A DNA stretch of 39,331 nt from an uncultured Treponema sp. (GTDB taxonomy: Bacteria; Spirochaetota; Spirochaetia; Treponematales; Treponemataceae): the NCBI GenBank assembly GCA_938045195.1, contig CALINC010000049.1:1-39331 (forward strand), read 5' to 3'. A model generated the notes under the pieces. The model did not search any database and had not been told where the DNA came from. It saw only the letters and a program-made list of their open reading frames with translations. Shown here piece after piece: positions 1 through 7,972 of the stretch. A program made the position numbers and the translations under genes. Positions within the stretch are counted from its first letter, which is position 1. Every line of letters starts with the position of its first letter.

Positions 1-54
1 TAGAGCATCGGACTTCGAATCCGCAGGTCGCACGTTCGAATCGTGTCGGGCGCA
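1..54 (+). tRNA. tRNA-Arg (anticodon TCG), 5' end cut by window edge
   Basis: The window opens inside the D arm (TAGAGC). The anticodon arm TCGGA-CTTCGAA-TCCGC places anticodon TCG at 15-17, which reads arginine CGN codons. The T arm is GCACG-TTCGAAT-CGTGT, and the 3' acceptor strand CGGGCGC is followed by discriminator A54. The next bases are TCA, so CCA is not encoded and must be added by a CCA-adding enzyme. The outermost anticodon-stem pair (T/C) looks mismatched. The D loop and 5' acceptor strand lie outside the window. Confidence 0.9.
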
Positions 55-77
55 TCAATTGTAAATCTGCCTATTAC

Positions 78-117
78 TTGACAAAGTACACAAGTTATAG
101 TAGATTTGTTCTATAAT
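78..117 (+). promoter_or_regulatory. Candidate promoter elements upstream of rpsD
   Basis: A perfect TTGACA lies at 78-83 and a perfect TATAAT at 112-117, but they are 28 bp apart, too far for one sigma-70 promoter. Either TATAAT works with a weak -35 near 89-94, or TTGACA works with TATAGT near 96-101 at short spacing. The TATAAT box sits 21 bp before the rpsD start and is the likelier -10. Confidence 0.35.
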
Positions 118-138
118 TTTATTATTAAGAGGTGAAAG

Positions 139-759
139 ATGGCGACTAGACAGCCTAAGGGAAAAACAGTTCGGCGGCTCGGTTTGAATATTTACGGGAA
201 TCCTAAATATGATAAACTTTTGGATCGCAAACCAAGCGGTCCCGGAAAAGAACGCGGTGCAAGAAAACGGGGTAAGACTTCCGTTTACGGTGAACAGTTA
301 CAAGAAAAGCAAAAATTCAGATTTGCTTACGGTATCTCCGAACGCCAATTTAGAAATTTATTCAAAAAAGCGTCAAGAATGACGGGTGTTACCGGTGATA
401 ATATGATTTCTTTAATGGAGCAGCGTTTAGACAATACGATTTATCGAATGGGCTTTGCGATTAGCCGTGCTCAGGCAAGACAGATGGTATCGCATTCATA
501 TTTTTTTATTAACGGAAAGCCTGTAAACATTCCCTCGATGTATGTAAGCATAAACGATGTTATTACCACAAAGCCGAAAAAAGGCATTGAAAATCTTATT
601 CGTCATAATTTGACTGCGGCTCACTCTGTTAGAGGTTCATGGCTTACTATTGATGATGAAAAACTTTCTGCAACGGTTAATATTTTGCCTGCGGCAACAG
701 ATATTCAGCCTGTCGGAAACATTCAAAACGTTGTTGAATACTATTCGAGAAACGCATAA
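139..759 (+). CDS. rpsD: 30S ribosomal protein S4
   Basis: S4 is a primary 16S rRNA-binding protein that nucleates 30S assembly; in many bacteria it also represses its own operon. The 206-aa length is typical. The N-terminal region is basic (KERGARKRGKTSVYGEQL), followed by the classic S4 stretch KQKFRFAYGISERQFRNLF and an S4 RNA-binding fold around residues 95-160 (MEQRLDNTIYRMGFA, ARQMVSHSYFFINGKPVNIPS). A ribosome binding site AGAGGTG precedes the ATG. It stands alone here, outside the rpsM-rpsK-rpoA order seen in many bacteria, with its own terminator at 777-816. Confidence 0.97.
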   Translation: MATRQPKGKTVRRLGLNIYGNPKYDKLLDRKPSGPGKERGARKRGKTSVYGEQLQEKQKFRFAYGISERQFRNLFKKASRMTGVTGDNMISLMEQRLDNTIYRMGFAISRAQARQMVSHSYFFINGKPVNIPSMYVSINDVITTKPKKGIENLIRHNLTAAHSVRGSWLTIDDEKLSATVNILPAATDIQPVGNIQNVVEYYSRNA

Positions 760-776
760 TTTTGCGTTTACTTTGC

Positions 777-816
777 AAAACGGCTTTTGCAGAATAATGC
801 GGGAGCCGTTTTTTTA
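777..816 (+). terminator. Intrinsic terminator of rpsD
   Basis: Arms AAAACGGCT (777-785) and AGCCGTTTT (804-812) pair perfectly over 9 bp across an 18-nt loop, and the T-run continues to 816. It lies 18 bp after the rpsD stop and before the FKBP gene. Confidence 0.8.
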
Positions 817-871
817 TTCATACAGAGCATTGGCTATGTTGATGCACTGCATTTTAATTTAAGGATTCTAT

Positions 872-1627
872 ATGAAAAACATCACAAAAATTTTTATTAT
901 CTGCATTTTCGCCGTTTTTTTTGCGGCCGGTTGTAAAAAAGACGGGGTTTCTGCGTCTGCTGCCGATGAAACAGGAAACACTGAAACTGAGAAACAGACG
1001 GAACAAAAAGAGATTACTGAAGACGAAATCGGATATGCTTTTGGCGTTATTATTGCCGAAACGGTAAAAGAGGGCGGAATTACACTGAATCCGAAAGAAA
1101 TGATAAAAGGATTTAATGAGGCGAATTCGGACACCTTTAATAAGAAAGGGGTGGCTGAAGCACAAATGACGTTAAATCAGGCGTTTTATCAAGCTCAATT
1201 AAAACGCATTGCAAAAAATCTTGAAGACGGAAACAAATTTTTGGAAGAAAATGCAAAGCGCTCTGAGGTTACGGTTACCGAATCGGGGTTACAATATGAA
1301 ATTTTGCACGCGGGAATGAAGAGGGGGCATCCTAATGCACACGATACCGTTCTTGTACATTATAAAGGATCATTGCTTGACGGTACTGTTTTTGATGATT
1401 CTTCCGCTTCGGAAGATCCTGTAAAAATAGAGCTTTCCAGAGTTATTCCCGGATGGACGGAAGGGGTTCAGCTTATGACGAAAGGTTCAAAGTTTAAATT
1501 TTTTGTACCGCCTTCGCTTGGCTACGGTGAGCAGGGAATTGCTCAAAACGGAAAACAGATTATTCCCGGTAATGCAGTGCTTATTTTTGAAATTGAGCTC
1601 ACGGATATTATCCCTGCAAATGAATAA
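872..1627 (+). CDS. FKBP-type peptidyl-prolyl isomerase, lipoprotein
   Basis: Catalyses cis/trans isomerisation of Xaa-Pro bonds, probably in the periplasm. The first 20 residues are a lipoprotein signal ending in the lipobox FAAGC, so Cys21 would be lipidated. Residues about 45-130 resemble the helical FKBP_N dimerisation region of Mip/FkpA proteins. Residues about 135-248 are the FKBP_C domain with the expected active-site stretches: VHYKGSLLDGTVFDDS, VIPGWTEGVQLM, PPSLGYGEQGI and IPGNAVLIFEIEL. The start is set by AAGGA at 861-865. The low-complexity acidic/Thr linker after the Cys (residues 25-50) is typical of a tether. It is a single gene with a hairpin terminator just after the stop. 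Confidence 0.93.
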   Translation: MKNITKIFIICIFAVFFAAGCKKDGVSASAADETGNTETEKQTEQKEITEDEIGYAFGVIIAETVKEGGITLNPKEMIKGFNEANSDTFNKKGVAEAQMTLNQAFYQAQLKRIAKNLEDGNKFLEENAKRSEVTVTESGLQYEILHAGMKRGHPNAHDTVLVHYKGSLLDGTVFDDSSASEDPVKIELSRVIPGWTEGVQLMTKGSKFKFFVPPSLGYGEQGIAQNGKQIIPGNAVLIFEIELTDIIPANE

Positions 1628-1633
1628 GGCTTA

Positions 1634-1663
1634 TTTTAATCGGCGTTGTTACGCCGATTAAAA
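1634..1663. terminator. Bidirectional terminator hairpin (also first hairpin of repeat copy A2)
   Basis: Perfect 13-bp arms TTTTAATCGGCGT (1634-1646) and ACGCCGATTAAAA (1651-1663) enclose a TGTT loop. T-runs occur on both strands, and it sits between the convergent FKBP and ornithine-cyclodeaminase-like genes. It is also the leading hairpin of the composite repeat at 1634-1786. Confidence 0.7.
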
Positions 1664-1786
1664 ACGCTGCGAGTTTGCCTTGTAGGCAAACATCGTCTTA
1701 TCGTATGCCGTTTCTCACTAACGTTGCGAAACGGCGGAAATTCATCAATCCTCGAAAATTGACATTTTCTGCGGTTGATGAATTTG
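1634..1786 (+). repeat. Composite hairpin element, copy A2
   Basis: Four consecutive hairpins. H0 is 1634-1663. H1 is 1670-1695: CGA + GTTTGCC/GGCAAAC + A + TCG. H2 is 1707-1735: GCCGTTTC/GAAACGGC. H3 is 1738-1785: AAATTCATCAA/TTGATGAATTT around an inner GAAAAT/ATTTTC stem. The H1-H2 linker TCTTATCGTATGC matches the other copies almost base for base. Confidence 0.7.
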
Positions 1787-1831
1787 TAGGAATAATCCGT
1801 TTTGCTGGATTTTCTTTTGGTTAGTTACAGC

Positions 1832-2848
1832 CTAGCGGAGCATTCCGTATAAGTTTTTCGGGTTTTCCAAAACGGGAACAAGTTCTTGCGGAATGCCTAT
1901 GTTTTCATCTTTTGCAATGTCATACATTAAGCGGAGTATAGAAAAATCCTCCAAAGCAAAACCTACAGAATCGAAAATAGTAATGTCTTCGGACCTTCGG
2001 TTAATAGGTTTTCCTGTTTTAATGACATTCCATATTTCAGTAACTTTAAATGATTTATCCATGTGCTGAATTTCGCCTTCAACACGGCTTTGCGGTTCAA
2101 ATTCAACATAGACATCACCCATAAATAAAATCTTGGAATCGAGTTCCGTTTTTCCGGGACAATCGCCGCCCACTCCGTTAATGTGCATTCCCGGTTCAAT
2201 CATGTCCGGCGTAAGAATGATTGCATTCTTCTTATCGGCGGTAATCGTTGTTATAATGTCAACGCCCTTACAAGCCTCTTTTGTGCTTGCGCATTTTATA
2301 AGTTTTAATCCTTTTACATTTTTCAGATTGTCTATTAACTTATCGGTAGCTGCGGGGTCTACATCATAGCAGTAAATTTCTTCCACACCCAAAATATGGT
2401 GAAAGCCTAAAGATTGAAATTCACTTTGACAGCCGTTCCCGATAAGTGCCATTTTTTTAGGGTTGGGTTTAGCTAAATACTTTGCAGCCATTACCGAGGT
2501 TGCAGCGGTTCTTACGGCAGTAGTCAATGTCAGTTCGCTTAAAAGCAGCGGAAAGCCGGTAGATACTTCAGCCAACAAACCGATAGCCATAACCGTTAAA
2601 AAATTGTGCTTAGGATTTTCGGGGTGTCCGTTTACATATTTAAAAGAATATGTTTTAGAATCACCGATAGGCATAAGCTCAATAACACCGATGTTACTGT
2701 GGTGAGCCATACGAGGAACTTTGTCAAAATCATTCCAGCGTTTGTAATCATCTTCCAGATACGGAATAAGCCGCTTAATAACTTTTTCCGGCCCGGCAGA
2801 TTTCAAATACTTTGCCATTGTCGGCAAATCAATGTACTTAGTTTTCAT
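1832..2848 (-). CDS. Ornithine cyclodeaminase / mu-crystallin family protein
   Basis: The family converts L-ornithine to L-proline and ammonia with an NAD cofactor, but also includes related imine reductases and amino-acid dehydrogenases, so the substrate is not fixed by sequence alone. The 338-aa protein has the family's Rossmann motif GNGCQSEFQSLGF at mid-length, preceded by ELTLTTAVRTAATSVMAAKYL, and the downstream VGGDCPGKTELDSKIL. It most resembles the longer (about 350 aa) ornithine cyclodeaminase subgroup. The start is set by AAGGAG at 2854-2859 with good spacing; a longer reading to 2878 has no ribosome binding site. It is a single gene, convergent with the FKBP gene. Upstream lies composite repeat copy A3. 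Confidence 0.85.
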   Translation of the reverse strand: MKTKYIDLPTMAKYLKSAGPEKVIKRLIPYLEDDYKRWNDFDKVPRMAHHSNIGVIELMPIGDSKTYSFKYVNGHPENPKHNFLTVMAIGLLAEVSTGFPLLLSELTLTTAVRTAATSVMAAKYLAKPNPKKMALIGNGCQSEFQSLGFHHILGVEEIYCYDVDPAATDKLIDNLKNVKGLKLIKCASTKEACKGVDIITTITADKKNAIILTPDMIEPGMHINGVGGDCPGKTELDSKILFMGDVYVEFEPQSRVEGEIQHMDKSFKVTEIWNVIKTGKPINRRSEDITIFDSVGFALEDFSILRLMYDIAKDENIGIPQELVPVLENPKNLYGMLR

Positions 2849-2923
2849 AGAAACTCCTTTAAAAACTTTTTGCAGCAAATATCAGAGCTTTCCGGCTCTG
2901 TTCTGCAAGGAAATTTTTCATCG

Positions 2924-3073
2924 TATCCGCTAAAGCGGATAGCGAATCAATTTGCGAAAAATATTTTTTCAAGCAGTTTTGCTTTTGCAAAACTGCATAC
3001 AATAATACGATATTTGCCTATGGGGCAAACTCGCAAGATAAACAGAGAGGCACCATTTGTGCCGAATTGTTTA
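2924..3073 (-). repeat. Composite hairpin element, copy A3
   Basis: Read on the minus strand. H0 (3073-3039) has outer arms TAAACA/TGTTTA and inner GGCAC/GTGCC. H1 (3033-3008) is CGA + GTTTGCC/GGCAAAT + A + TCG. The linker is TATTATTGTAT. H2 (2996-2973) has perfect 10-bp arms GCAGTTTTGC/GCAAAACTGC with a 4-nt loop. A further hairpin TATCCGCT/AGCGGATA lies at 2941-2924. It closely resembles copy A1 at 17823-17941. Confidence 0.75.
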
Positions 3074-3428
3074 TAACACATCTCATAAAAATATATATTG
3101 TCTAAAAAAGATATATATGTTATATTCTATATGATTTTATCGAAATTGTCTAGGCACTATATAATTGTTTTTTTTGTAGTAGACCTTTTAAATAAAATAT
3201 GCTAACATCAAAAAACACGTGCATTAAAATACATTTTTTTATGTCTGAAATATAAAAATATGCAGCGTATTGTATCGTAAGTGTGAGGCATTTATGCGGC
3301 AATTTTAAAATTACTTATTCAGCCGTGGCAGTGTTTATAAAAAATGAGCTTTGTTCATTATGATAACAAATTTTATTTGTAACGGGAACGCTGCTGAAAT
3401 GTTATTGTATTGTCGGAGGGTGAAAATA
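3074..3428. other. AT-rich intergenic region without a recognisable gene
   Basis: About 350 bp of very AT-rich DNA between repeat A3 and the chemoreceptor. It contains short imperfect ATATAT-type inverted repeats near 3090-3135. No convincing sigma-70 or sigma-28 promoter could be assigned, and no coding ORF with a ribosome binding site was found until 3429. Confidence 0.5.
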
Positions 3429-5519
3429 ATGAGGAAAGAACCTATTTTTCGAAATATAAAAAAAGCAAATCTTATCGGAAAGTTGTGGCTTATAATGAGC
3501 ATTCTTCTTTTCGCAGGAGTTTCCGTAATTGTGGTGTATGTATATAACGTGTTTGCCAATAGGTTGTGGAAACAGACAGAGTCTCAATTTTTATTACACA
3601 ATGAAAAATATTCAATGTTGATAGTTAAGATGCTGGAAAAACGCGAAATGCTTCTTAATTCCGTTGCTTCCGGTTTTGCATTTAACAATCTTGATGATGA
3701 TCGGTTTGTAGAAACTCTAAAATATTATAATGCTATATATGACGAATTAAATACGGTATATGCAGGGTTTAATACCCGAAAACATCTTGATTCTTCATGG
3801 GTTGCTACGCCGGAATATGATCCGCGAACCCGCGATTGGTATAAAGGCGCGGTGTCGGGTAAAGGCTTATACATTACGGATATATATGTGGATGCAAATA
3901 CGGGAAAACCTATGGTAAGTCTTAGTGTCAATTTAAAAATAAACGAAAATCTGTTCGGGGCACTTGCGACGAATTTAGATATGAATGATGTCCGCAAATT
4001 ACTGGATAATAACAAAAAGGATAGCATACAATTTTTTCTGGTATCGGAAAAAGGAAACTTTTTAGTACACGAACACTACGGTTTTTCAGATAGTATATTT
4101 GAAATAGAAAATAAATCTTACGCAAAACTGGGACAAGTAATCTTAAGCAATGAATCAAATATAGGCGAAGCACCTTTAGGTGCTGAGCGCGTATTTTTTT
4201 GCAGCAACCGAATACCGAATACGAAATGGTTTCTCGTTTCTATGCAGCCTATTTCAATATTATTAACGGAAATAAATAAACTTATCGTTAAATTAATTAT
4301 TATTTCTCTTCTTTTTTTTACCGTCTTTAGCGTCGCATTTTTTATTATTTTATCCGTAAATATAAAACCGATAAAATTGACGTTGTCAATATTAAAAAAT
4401 ATTTCAGAAGGAGAAGGCGACTTAACAGCCCGCTTGCCTGTACAGGGATACGGTGAAATAAGTGATTTATCAATATATTTTAATCGCACAATGGAAAAAA
4501 TACGAAGTGCTATCGAAACCGTAGGCTGCAATATTGCCGGTATGCAGGGTGTAGGGCAGAATCTTTCAAATAATATGATAGGAACTGCAAGTGCCGTAAA
4601 TCAGATAAGTGCAAATATTGTAGGGGCAAAACAACAAGTGTTGACCCAAGCCTCCGGTGTAACCGAAACTGCCGCAACTGTGGAAGAAATAATACATACG
4701 ATAAAACAGCTTAACGGCAGCATTGAAAATCAATCCGTGCGGCTTGGAAAATCTTTTTCCGCAATAGAGCAAATGGTATCGAATACCGCATCGACGACGC
4801 AGACATTGGATAAAACAAATGAAGTTATAAAAACCCTTGCCGCTGCAACAGCCGAAGGTAAAGAAACTGTAGCAACCTCAAGCTCGGTAACGCAAAAGAT
4901 AGCTGAGGAATCGGGCAGCCTTTTAGAAGCAAGTAATGTTATTCAGCATATTGCAAGTCAAACAAACTTACTTGCAATGAATGCCGCAATTGAGGCAGCC
5001 CCTGCAGGCGAATCGGGCAAAGGGTTTGCTGTTGTCGCCGATGAAATCAGAAAACTTGCTGAAGAATCGAGTACTCAGGGAAAAGCTATTACAGCTACGC
5101 TTAAAGTATTGGGCGGAGAAATAGAAACCTTATCCTCTTCCGCGAAGACTGCTGAAGAGAAATTCACCGAAATATTTATGCTTTCAGATCAAGTGAAAAC
5201 AATGAGCCAAAAACTTATGGAAGTAATGCGGGAACAGGGAATGGAAAGCAGCAGCGTATTGAAAGAACTCCACGAGATTAATACCGTAACTACTCAAGTA
5301 AATGAGGGCTCCGCAGAAATATTGCGAGGCGGTGAAAACGCAGCGAGGGAGATGAAGAAGCTCGATGAATTAACCCACGTAATTACCGATAGCATGAATG
5401 AAATGGCGAATAAAGCAATGCAAATCGATAATGCTATGAATGAAATAAATGAGATAAGTTTGAAGAATAAACTGAGTATCGAGAACTTAGTTAATGAAGT
5501 GAACAAGTTTAAAGTATAA
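3429..5519 (+). CDS. Methyl-accepting chemotaxis protein with dCache-type sensor
   Basis: Transmembrane chemoreceptor that signals to CheA/CheW and flagellar motors. Order: cytoplasmic start, TM1 about residues 17-40 (LWLIMSILLFAGVSVIVVYV), periplasmic dCache_1-like sensor about 45-275 (RTRDWYKGAV, GLYITDIYVDANTGKPMVSLS), TM2 about 283-310, HAMP about 310-365 (SEGEGDLTARLPVQGYGEISDL), then the coiled-coil signalling domain with hairpin tip SQTNLLAMNAAIEAA and KGFAVVADEIRKLAEESS. At residue 525 the usual Arg after IEAA is Pro (codon CCT at 5001). There is no C-terminal CheR/CheB docking pentapeptide. The start at 3429 is chosen because CGGAGGGTG precedes it; the open frame continues upstream without such a site. 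Confidence 0.93.
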   Translation: MRKEPIFRNIKKANLIGKLWLIMSILLFAGVSVIVVYVYNVFANRLWKQTESQFLLHNEKYSMLIVKMLEKREMLLNSVASGFAFNNLDDDRFVETLKYYNAIYDELNTVYAGFNTRKHLDSSWVATPEYDPRTRDWYKGAVSGKGLYITDIYVDANTGKPMVSLSVNLKINENLFGALATNLDMNDVRKLLDNNKKDSIQFFLVSEKGNFLVHEHYGFSDSIFEIENKSYAKLGQVILSNESNIGEAPLGAERVFFCSNRIPNTKWFLVSMQPISILLTEINKLIVKLIIISLLFFTVFSVAFFIILSVNIKPIKLTLSILKNISEGEGDLTARLPVQGYGEISDLSIYFNRTMEKIRSAIETVGCNIAGMQGVGQNLSNNMIGTASAVNQISANIVGAKQQVLTQASGVTETAATVEEIIHTIKQLNGSIENQSVRLGKSFSAIEQMVSNTASTTQTLDKTNEVIKTLAAATAEGKETVATSSSVTQKIAEESGSLLEASNVIQHIASQTNLLAMNAAIEAAPAGESGKGFAVVADEIRKLAEESSTQGKAITATLKVLGGEIETLSSSAKTAEEKFTEIFMLSDQVKTMSQKLMEVMREQGMESSSVLKELHEINTVTTQVNEGSAEILRGGENAAREMKKLDELTHVITDSMNEMANKAMQIDNAMNEINEISLKNKLSIENLVNEVNKFKV

Positions 5520-5753
5520 TGATTAACAGGGAATTGAAAACATAAAAATATGTAGTGCGGAACCTGATAAGAAAATACTATATTAAATTAATTTGGAGTA
5601 AAGGTGAAAGAATACCATACATCAAAAACGGCAATCCTGTAGATACTTCAATAATGTCCGCTGGTGCGGCAGAGTATATATTTCTCGAAGGCTTTTATAC
5701 TTTTAAAAAAGTTTGTGCGTGCTGTTTATCTGTATTATTATAGGGAGGTTTTT

Positions 5754-6359
5754 GTGTTTAACAGCATAACCGGAATACTGACAGGAAAAACTTTAGATTC
5801 CATTTATATTGAAACATTAGGTATTGAGTGGGAGATTTTTGTTTCAGCTTTGGCTTTAGATTCTTTTGGCGTTATAGGAAATGAAGTTAAGGTTTACACT
5901 TGGCTGTATCATCGGGAAGATCAAATGCGGCTTTTCGGATTTCCGTCTCAAGCGGAACGCTCTCTCTTTCTGGATCTAACCAAAGTTGACGGTGTCGGAC
6001 CGCGTCAAGCAATTAAAATTATGTCCGGCTTACATGCCGCAGCCTTAGAACAGGCACTTGAAGAGGGCGATTTAGATAAATTACAACGAGCCCCCGGTGT
6101 CGGAAAAAAGACTGCCCAAAAAATGATTCTTGCTTTAAAAGGGAAACTCACCTCTTCCGCTGAATCCAATGCAAAAGGGCAGGGTAGAGAATGTTCGGAA
6201 TATGAAGATATTGTAAACGCCTTAACGGAAATGGGATTTGAACGCCGTTTAGTGCTAGTGCAAGTTGAAACAATTGCCGAAGACCTAAAACTGAACGGAA
6301 AAAATCCTAAAGAAAATGAACAAGAACTTTTTCACAAGGCAATAGTTGCTTTGAGCTGA
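5754..6359 (+). CDS. ruvA: Holliday junction branch migration protein RuvA
   Basis: RuvA binds four-way junctions and loads the RuvB motor. Length is 201 aa, normal for the family. Domain I is an OB fold (residues 1-65; GILTGKTLDSIYIETLGIEWEI, then YTWLYHREDQMRLFGF). Domain II has two helix-hairpin-helix motifs (LTKVDGVGPRQAIKIMSGL and APGVGKKTAQKMILAL). The C-terminal domain III (about 155-201) ends EQELFHKAIVALS. The start is GTG at 5754 because AGGGAGG at 5742-5748 is correctly spaced; the longer reading has none. ruvB is not adjacent. The 234 bp between the chemoreceptor and ruvA hold only an unconvincing short reading frame. Confidence 0.94.
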   Translation: MFNSITGILTGKTLDSIYIETLGIEWEIFVSALALDSFGVIGNEVKVYTWLYHREDQMRLFGFPSQAERSLFLDLTKVDGVGPRQAIKIMSGLHAAALEQALEEGDLDKLQRAPGVGKKTAQKMILALKGKLTSSAESNAKGQGRECSEYEDIVNALTEMGFERRLVLVQVETIAEDLKLNGKNPKENEQELFHKAIVALS

Positions 6360-6442
6360 AATTCTATCGGTATATAATTGACATTTTTTCTATTGAATTT
6401 CCTTGATACTCTGCCGTAATCTGCCGATAAGATAATAAGGAT

Positions 6443-7960
6443 ATGTATAAATTTATTTACACTAAACGCCTAACGGCAGTTTATATTTTTTTTGGGCTTT
6501 TCTTAGTTTCAGCCTTTGGTGAAGATTCCGTTTTTGAATTCGGCGGCAAAGCAGGTTGGAATAATCTTCTTTCTTCCTCCAACATAAAAGTCGGAAAAGG
6601 CAAATTCGGTTTTGACTCTGTGGAATTAAGTTCTTCATCTGTAAAAACATCTGCAAAAACCGATATGTATATCAGTTTTGATTTTGACGAACCTGTAGAC
6701 GAAACCGGTTCGTATTCTGTAAAGGAATATTCTATCATTAAAACGGACTCCGTTAAAGCGAAACTGGGAGAGGGTGCCGGTTTGTGCAGTACTCACTCTG
6801 ACAAACCCGCTTTACGTTTGTCGCCGATGACTGGAGCTTTTTTTGCAGGAGATTCAATACTCAAATCGTTTACAATAGAATTTTGGCTTTATCCCCGCGT
6901 CTGCGAAAATGGAAGCACTGTCTTAAAATGGTGGTCGTCTTTAACCAAAAAAAAAGAAACACAATATCAAAATATAATTGCTAGCATATTCAATAATAAA
7001 TTGGAATGGTCTTTTTTTAATATTTGGCAAGGCAAAAATAAAAAAAGTCTGGATATAAAACTTTTAGGTAAATCGAATTTAATTCCGGAAACTTGGAGCC
7101 ATCACTTAATTACGTATAATGATGAAACGGGGCTTTTGGAATATAGAATGAACGGTAAAACCGAAGATATAACGTATTTAACCGAAAGTGGAAAAGAAAG
7201 TTCTCATGTCCTTTATTCCGAACTTGGTATGCCGTCAGATGTTTTAATAGGAGTAAATTATTCCGGACTTATTGACGAAGTAAAAGTAACTAAGAATTTT
7301 AGCGAACCCAATATGCCTTGGGAAATATCTTCATTGTTTGAAAAATATTCACCGAACGGTGGAAGAATTGAAACAAATATTATTGATACCGCGGGGAAAA
7401 AATCTACAATAAAAGAAGTAAATGCGGTTTTTGATAAACCGGAACAAACCGATATTGAATTTTTTATACGCGCTGCAAACAATCCGTTTAATTGGAATGA
7501 TGAATATCCCGAATGGCAGAGTGTAAAACCCAATGAAAAAATTACAAATATAACGGGAAGGTTTTTTCAGCTTGCATGTAATATGTATCCTGATGCCGCA
7601 GGAAAAAAGTCTCCGCTGCTTCATTCAGTATCCGTTAAATATGAAAAAGATATTGAACCTCTGCCGCCTGCAAAAGTTTTTGCAAAAGCACTTGATGGTG
7701 CGGTACGGCTTTCTTGGTCGCCCTCAATTCATCTTGATACAAAAGGTTATTTAATTTATTTCGGTGAAAAAAAAGGAGAATATTTAACCGCCGGCTCTCC
7801 TATTGATGCCGGCAATGTTACGGAATATAAAATAGAAAATTTAAAAAACGGAAAGATTTATTTTTTTGCAATAGCTTCTTATGATGAAGATAATGGGGAA
7901 CATGCGGGCAGTTTTTCAAAAGAAGTTTGGGCGAGACCGCTTAAAAGTAAAAAGGAATAA
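6443..7960 (+). CDS. Secreted LamG-like / fibronectin type III-like protein
   Basis: Product unknown at gene level. Residues 1-26 form a signal peptide (MYKFIYTKRL then a hydrophobic core ending VSAFG). Residues about 100-290 look like a LamG/concanavalin-type beta-sandwich (SFTIEFWLYPR, NLIPETWSHHLITYNDETGLLEYRMNG, VLIGVNYSGLIDEVKV). The C-terminal 90 residues resemble a fibronectin type III fold (PPAKVFAKALDGAVRLSWSP, TKGYLIYFG, NGKIYFFAIASYDEDNGE). Such proteins usually bind carbohydrate or sit at the cell surface. The next gene starts 12 bp downstream, so the two are likely co-transcribed. Confidence 0.75.
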   Translation: MYKFIYTKRLTAVYIFFGLFLVSAFGEDSVFEFGGKAGWNNLLSSSNIKVGKGKFGFDSVELSSSSVKTSAKTDMYISFDFDEPVDETGSYSVKEYSIIKTDSVKAKLGEGAGLCSTHSDKPALRLSPMTGAFFAGDSILKSFTIEFWLYPRVCENGSTVLKWWSSLTKKKETQYQNIIASIFNNKLEWSFFNIWQGKNKKSLDIKLLGKSNLIPETWSHHLITYNDETGLLEYRMNGKTEDITYLTESGKESSHVLYSELGMPSDVLIGVNYSGLIDEVKVTKNFSEPNMPWEISSLFEKYSPNGGRIETNIIDTAGKKSTIKEVNAVFDKPEQTDIEFFIRAANNPFNWNDEYPEWQSVKPNEKITNITGRFFQLACNMYPDAAGKKSPLLHSVSVKYEKDIEPLPPAKVFAKALDGAVRLSWSPSIHLDTKGYLIYFGEKKGEYLTAGSPIDAGNVTEYKIENLKNGKIYFFAIASYDEDNGEHAGSFSKEVWARPLKSKKE

Positions 7961-7972
7961 CGGGAGAAAAAT

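Noticed and set aside
4118..4531. 137-aa minus-strand frame inside the chemoreceptor gene
   Set aside because: Lies wholly inside a well-recognised gene, has no start signal and resembles no family.
5555..5743. 62-residue frame before ruvA (contains IPYIKNGNPVDTSIMSAG)
   Set aside because: I considered a remnant of an RNA polymerase beta-like segment, but the match is too short; GTG start without ribosome binding site.
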